From an uncultured bacterium (GTDB taxonomy: Bacteria > Verrucomicrobiota > Kiritimatiellia > CAIKKV01), in NCBI GenBank assembly GCA_903828035.1, contig CAIKKV010000248.1, positions 1-5,247 on the forward strand: a stretch of 5,247 nucleotides of DNA, in the 5' to 3' direction. The stretch's first letter is position 1. Every line of letters begins with the position of its first letter. The notes beneath the pieces were generated by a model. It saw nothing but the letters and a program-made list of their open reading frames with translations, had not been told where the DNA came from and did no database searches. The translations under genes were made by a program, and so were the position numbers. Shown piece by piece: positions 5,137 to 5,247 of the stretch.

Positions 5137-5247
5137 CCCAGTATAGCAGTTCAGCTATCAATTGATTCCAGGTAACTTCTAATCCATTTTCGATGGATGA
5201 GAATACCATGCCCTGAGCTTCTTGATATGCTCCATATGCTCTTAGAA
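5137..5247. other. AT-rich segment of different origin at the right edge; possible minus-strand coding fragment
   Basis: Base composition drops abruptly: about 40% GC by hand count, against about two thirds in the sigma gene. The plus strand has only very short frames. The minus strand has a frame open from 5245 leftwards, reading ...RAYGAYQEAQG then MVFSSIENGLEVTW then NQLIAELLYWAQTG. It has a protein-like composition but matches no family I recognise, and it runs uninterrupted into the antisense of the sigma gene, so any real gene would be cut near 5137. The segment also holds the 10-bp palindrome ATCAATTGAT (5157-5166) and a hairpin ATCCAT/ATGGAT with a 5-nt loop (5182-5198). It could be a mobile-element end, a rearranged gene fragment or an assembly join. 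Confidence 0.35.
5225..5241 (+). repeat. Short direct repeat ATATGCTC, 9-bp period
   Basis: ATATGCTC occurs at 5225-5232 and 5234-5241. On the minus strand the two units would code for AY-G-AY, so this may simply reflect a short coding repeat. Too short to name as an element end. Confidence 0.3.

Noticed and set aside
4487..5209. Minus-strand open frame of 240 codons from the AT-rich tail across the sigma gene
   Set aside because: Most of it is antisense to sigma regions 2 and 4 and is Ser/Arg-rich without motifs. Only the part right of about 5137 might be a real fragment, and that is listed separately.

Overview
This window comes from a GC-rich bacterial genome. The genes are dense, they start with GTG, TTG or ATG, and clear Shine-Dalgarno sites precede the two transport genes. 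The predicted substrate-binding protein has a hydrophobic N-terminal segment, which suits export in a Gram-negative-like cell. The ECF sigma factor and the remnant of its partner resemble those I associate with Verrucomicrobiota/Kiritimatiellota, Acidobacteriota and similar environmental lineages. That is an impression only, and the phylum cannot be fixed from this sequence.

Layout. Positions 1-2247 (minus strand) hold an ABC import operon: a promoter, a periplasmic-type solute-binding protein and an ATPase, translationally coupled by a GTGA overlap. The ATPase runs off the left edge. Positions 2327-3391 (minus strand) hold a compact two-gene module of clearly lower GC: a 70-residue helical protein and an AbiEii-like nucleotidyltransferase, overlapping by 34 bp. 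The module has its own promoter and a pair of direct repeats at its 5' end. Positions 3471-4280 (minus strand) encode a cytoplasmic alpha/beta-hydrolase (esterase/lipase type). Positions 4333-5054 (plus strand, divergent from the esterase) encode an ECF sigma factor behind a near-consensus promoter placed so that the mRNA would start at the ATG. After it, 5047-5136 is a broken remnant of the expected anti-sigma gene. From about 5137 to the right edge the DNA abruptly becomes AT-rich and unrelated in character.

How the genes relate. The binding protein and ATPase would form an importer with a permease that must lie left of the window; iron(III), polyamine or a similar small solute is likely but unresolved. 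The nucleotidyltransferase pair looks like a toxin-antitoxin or phage-defence module whose small partner is unlike the usual AbiEi antitoxin. It is the best candidate here for something undescribed. The sigma factor appears to have lost its anti-sigma factor at a rearrangement or assembly junction.
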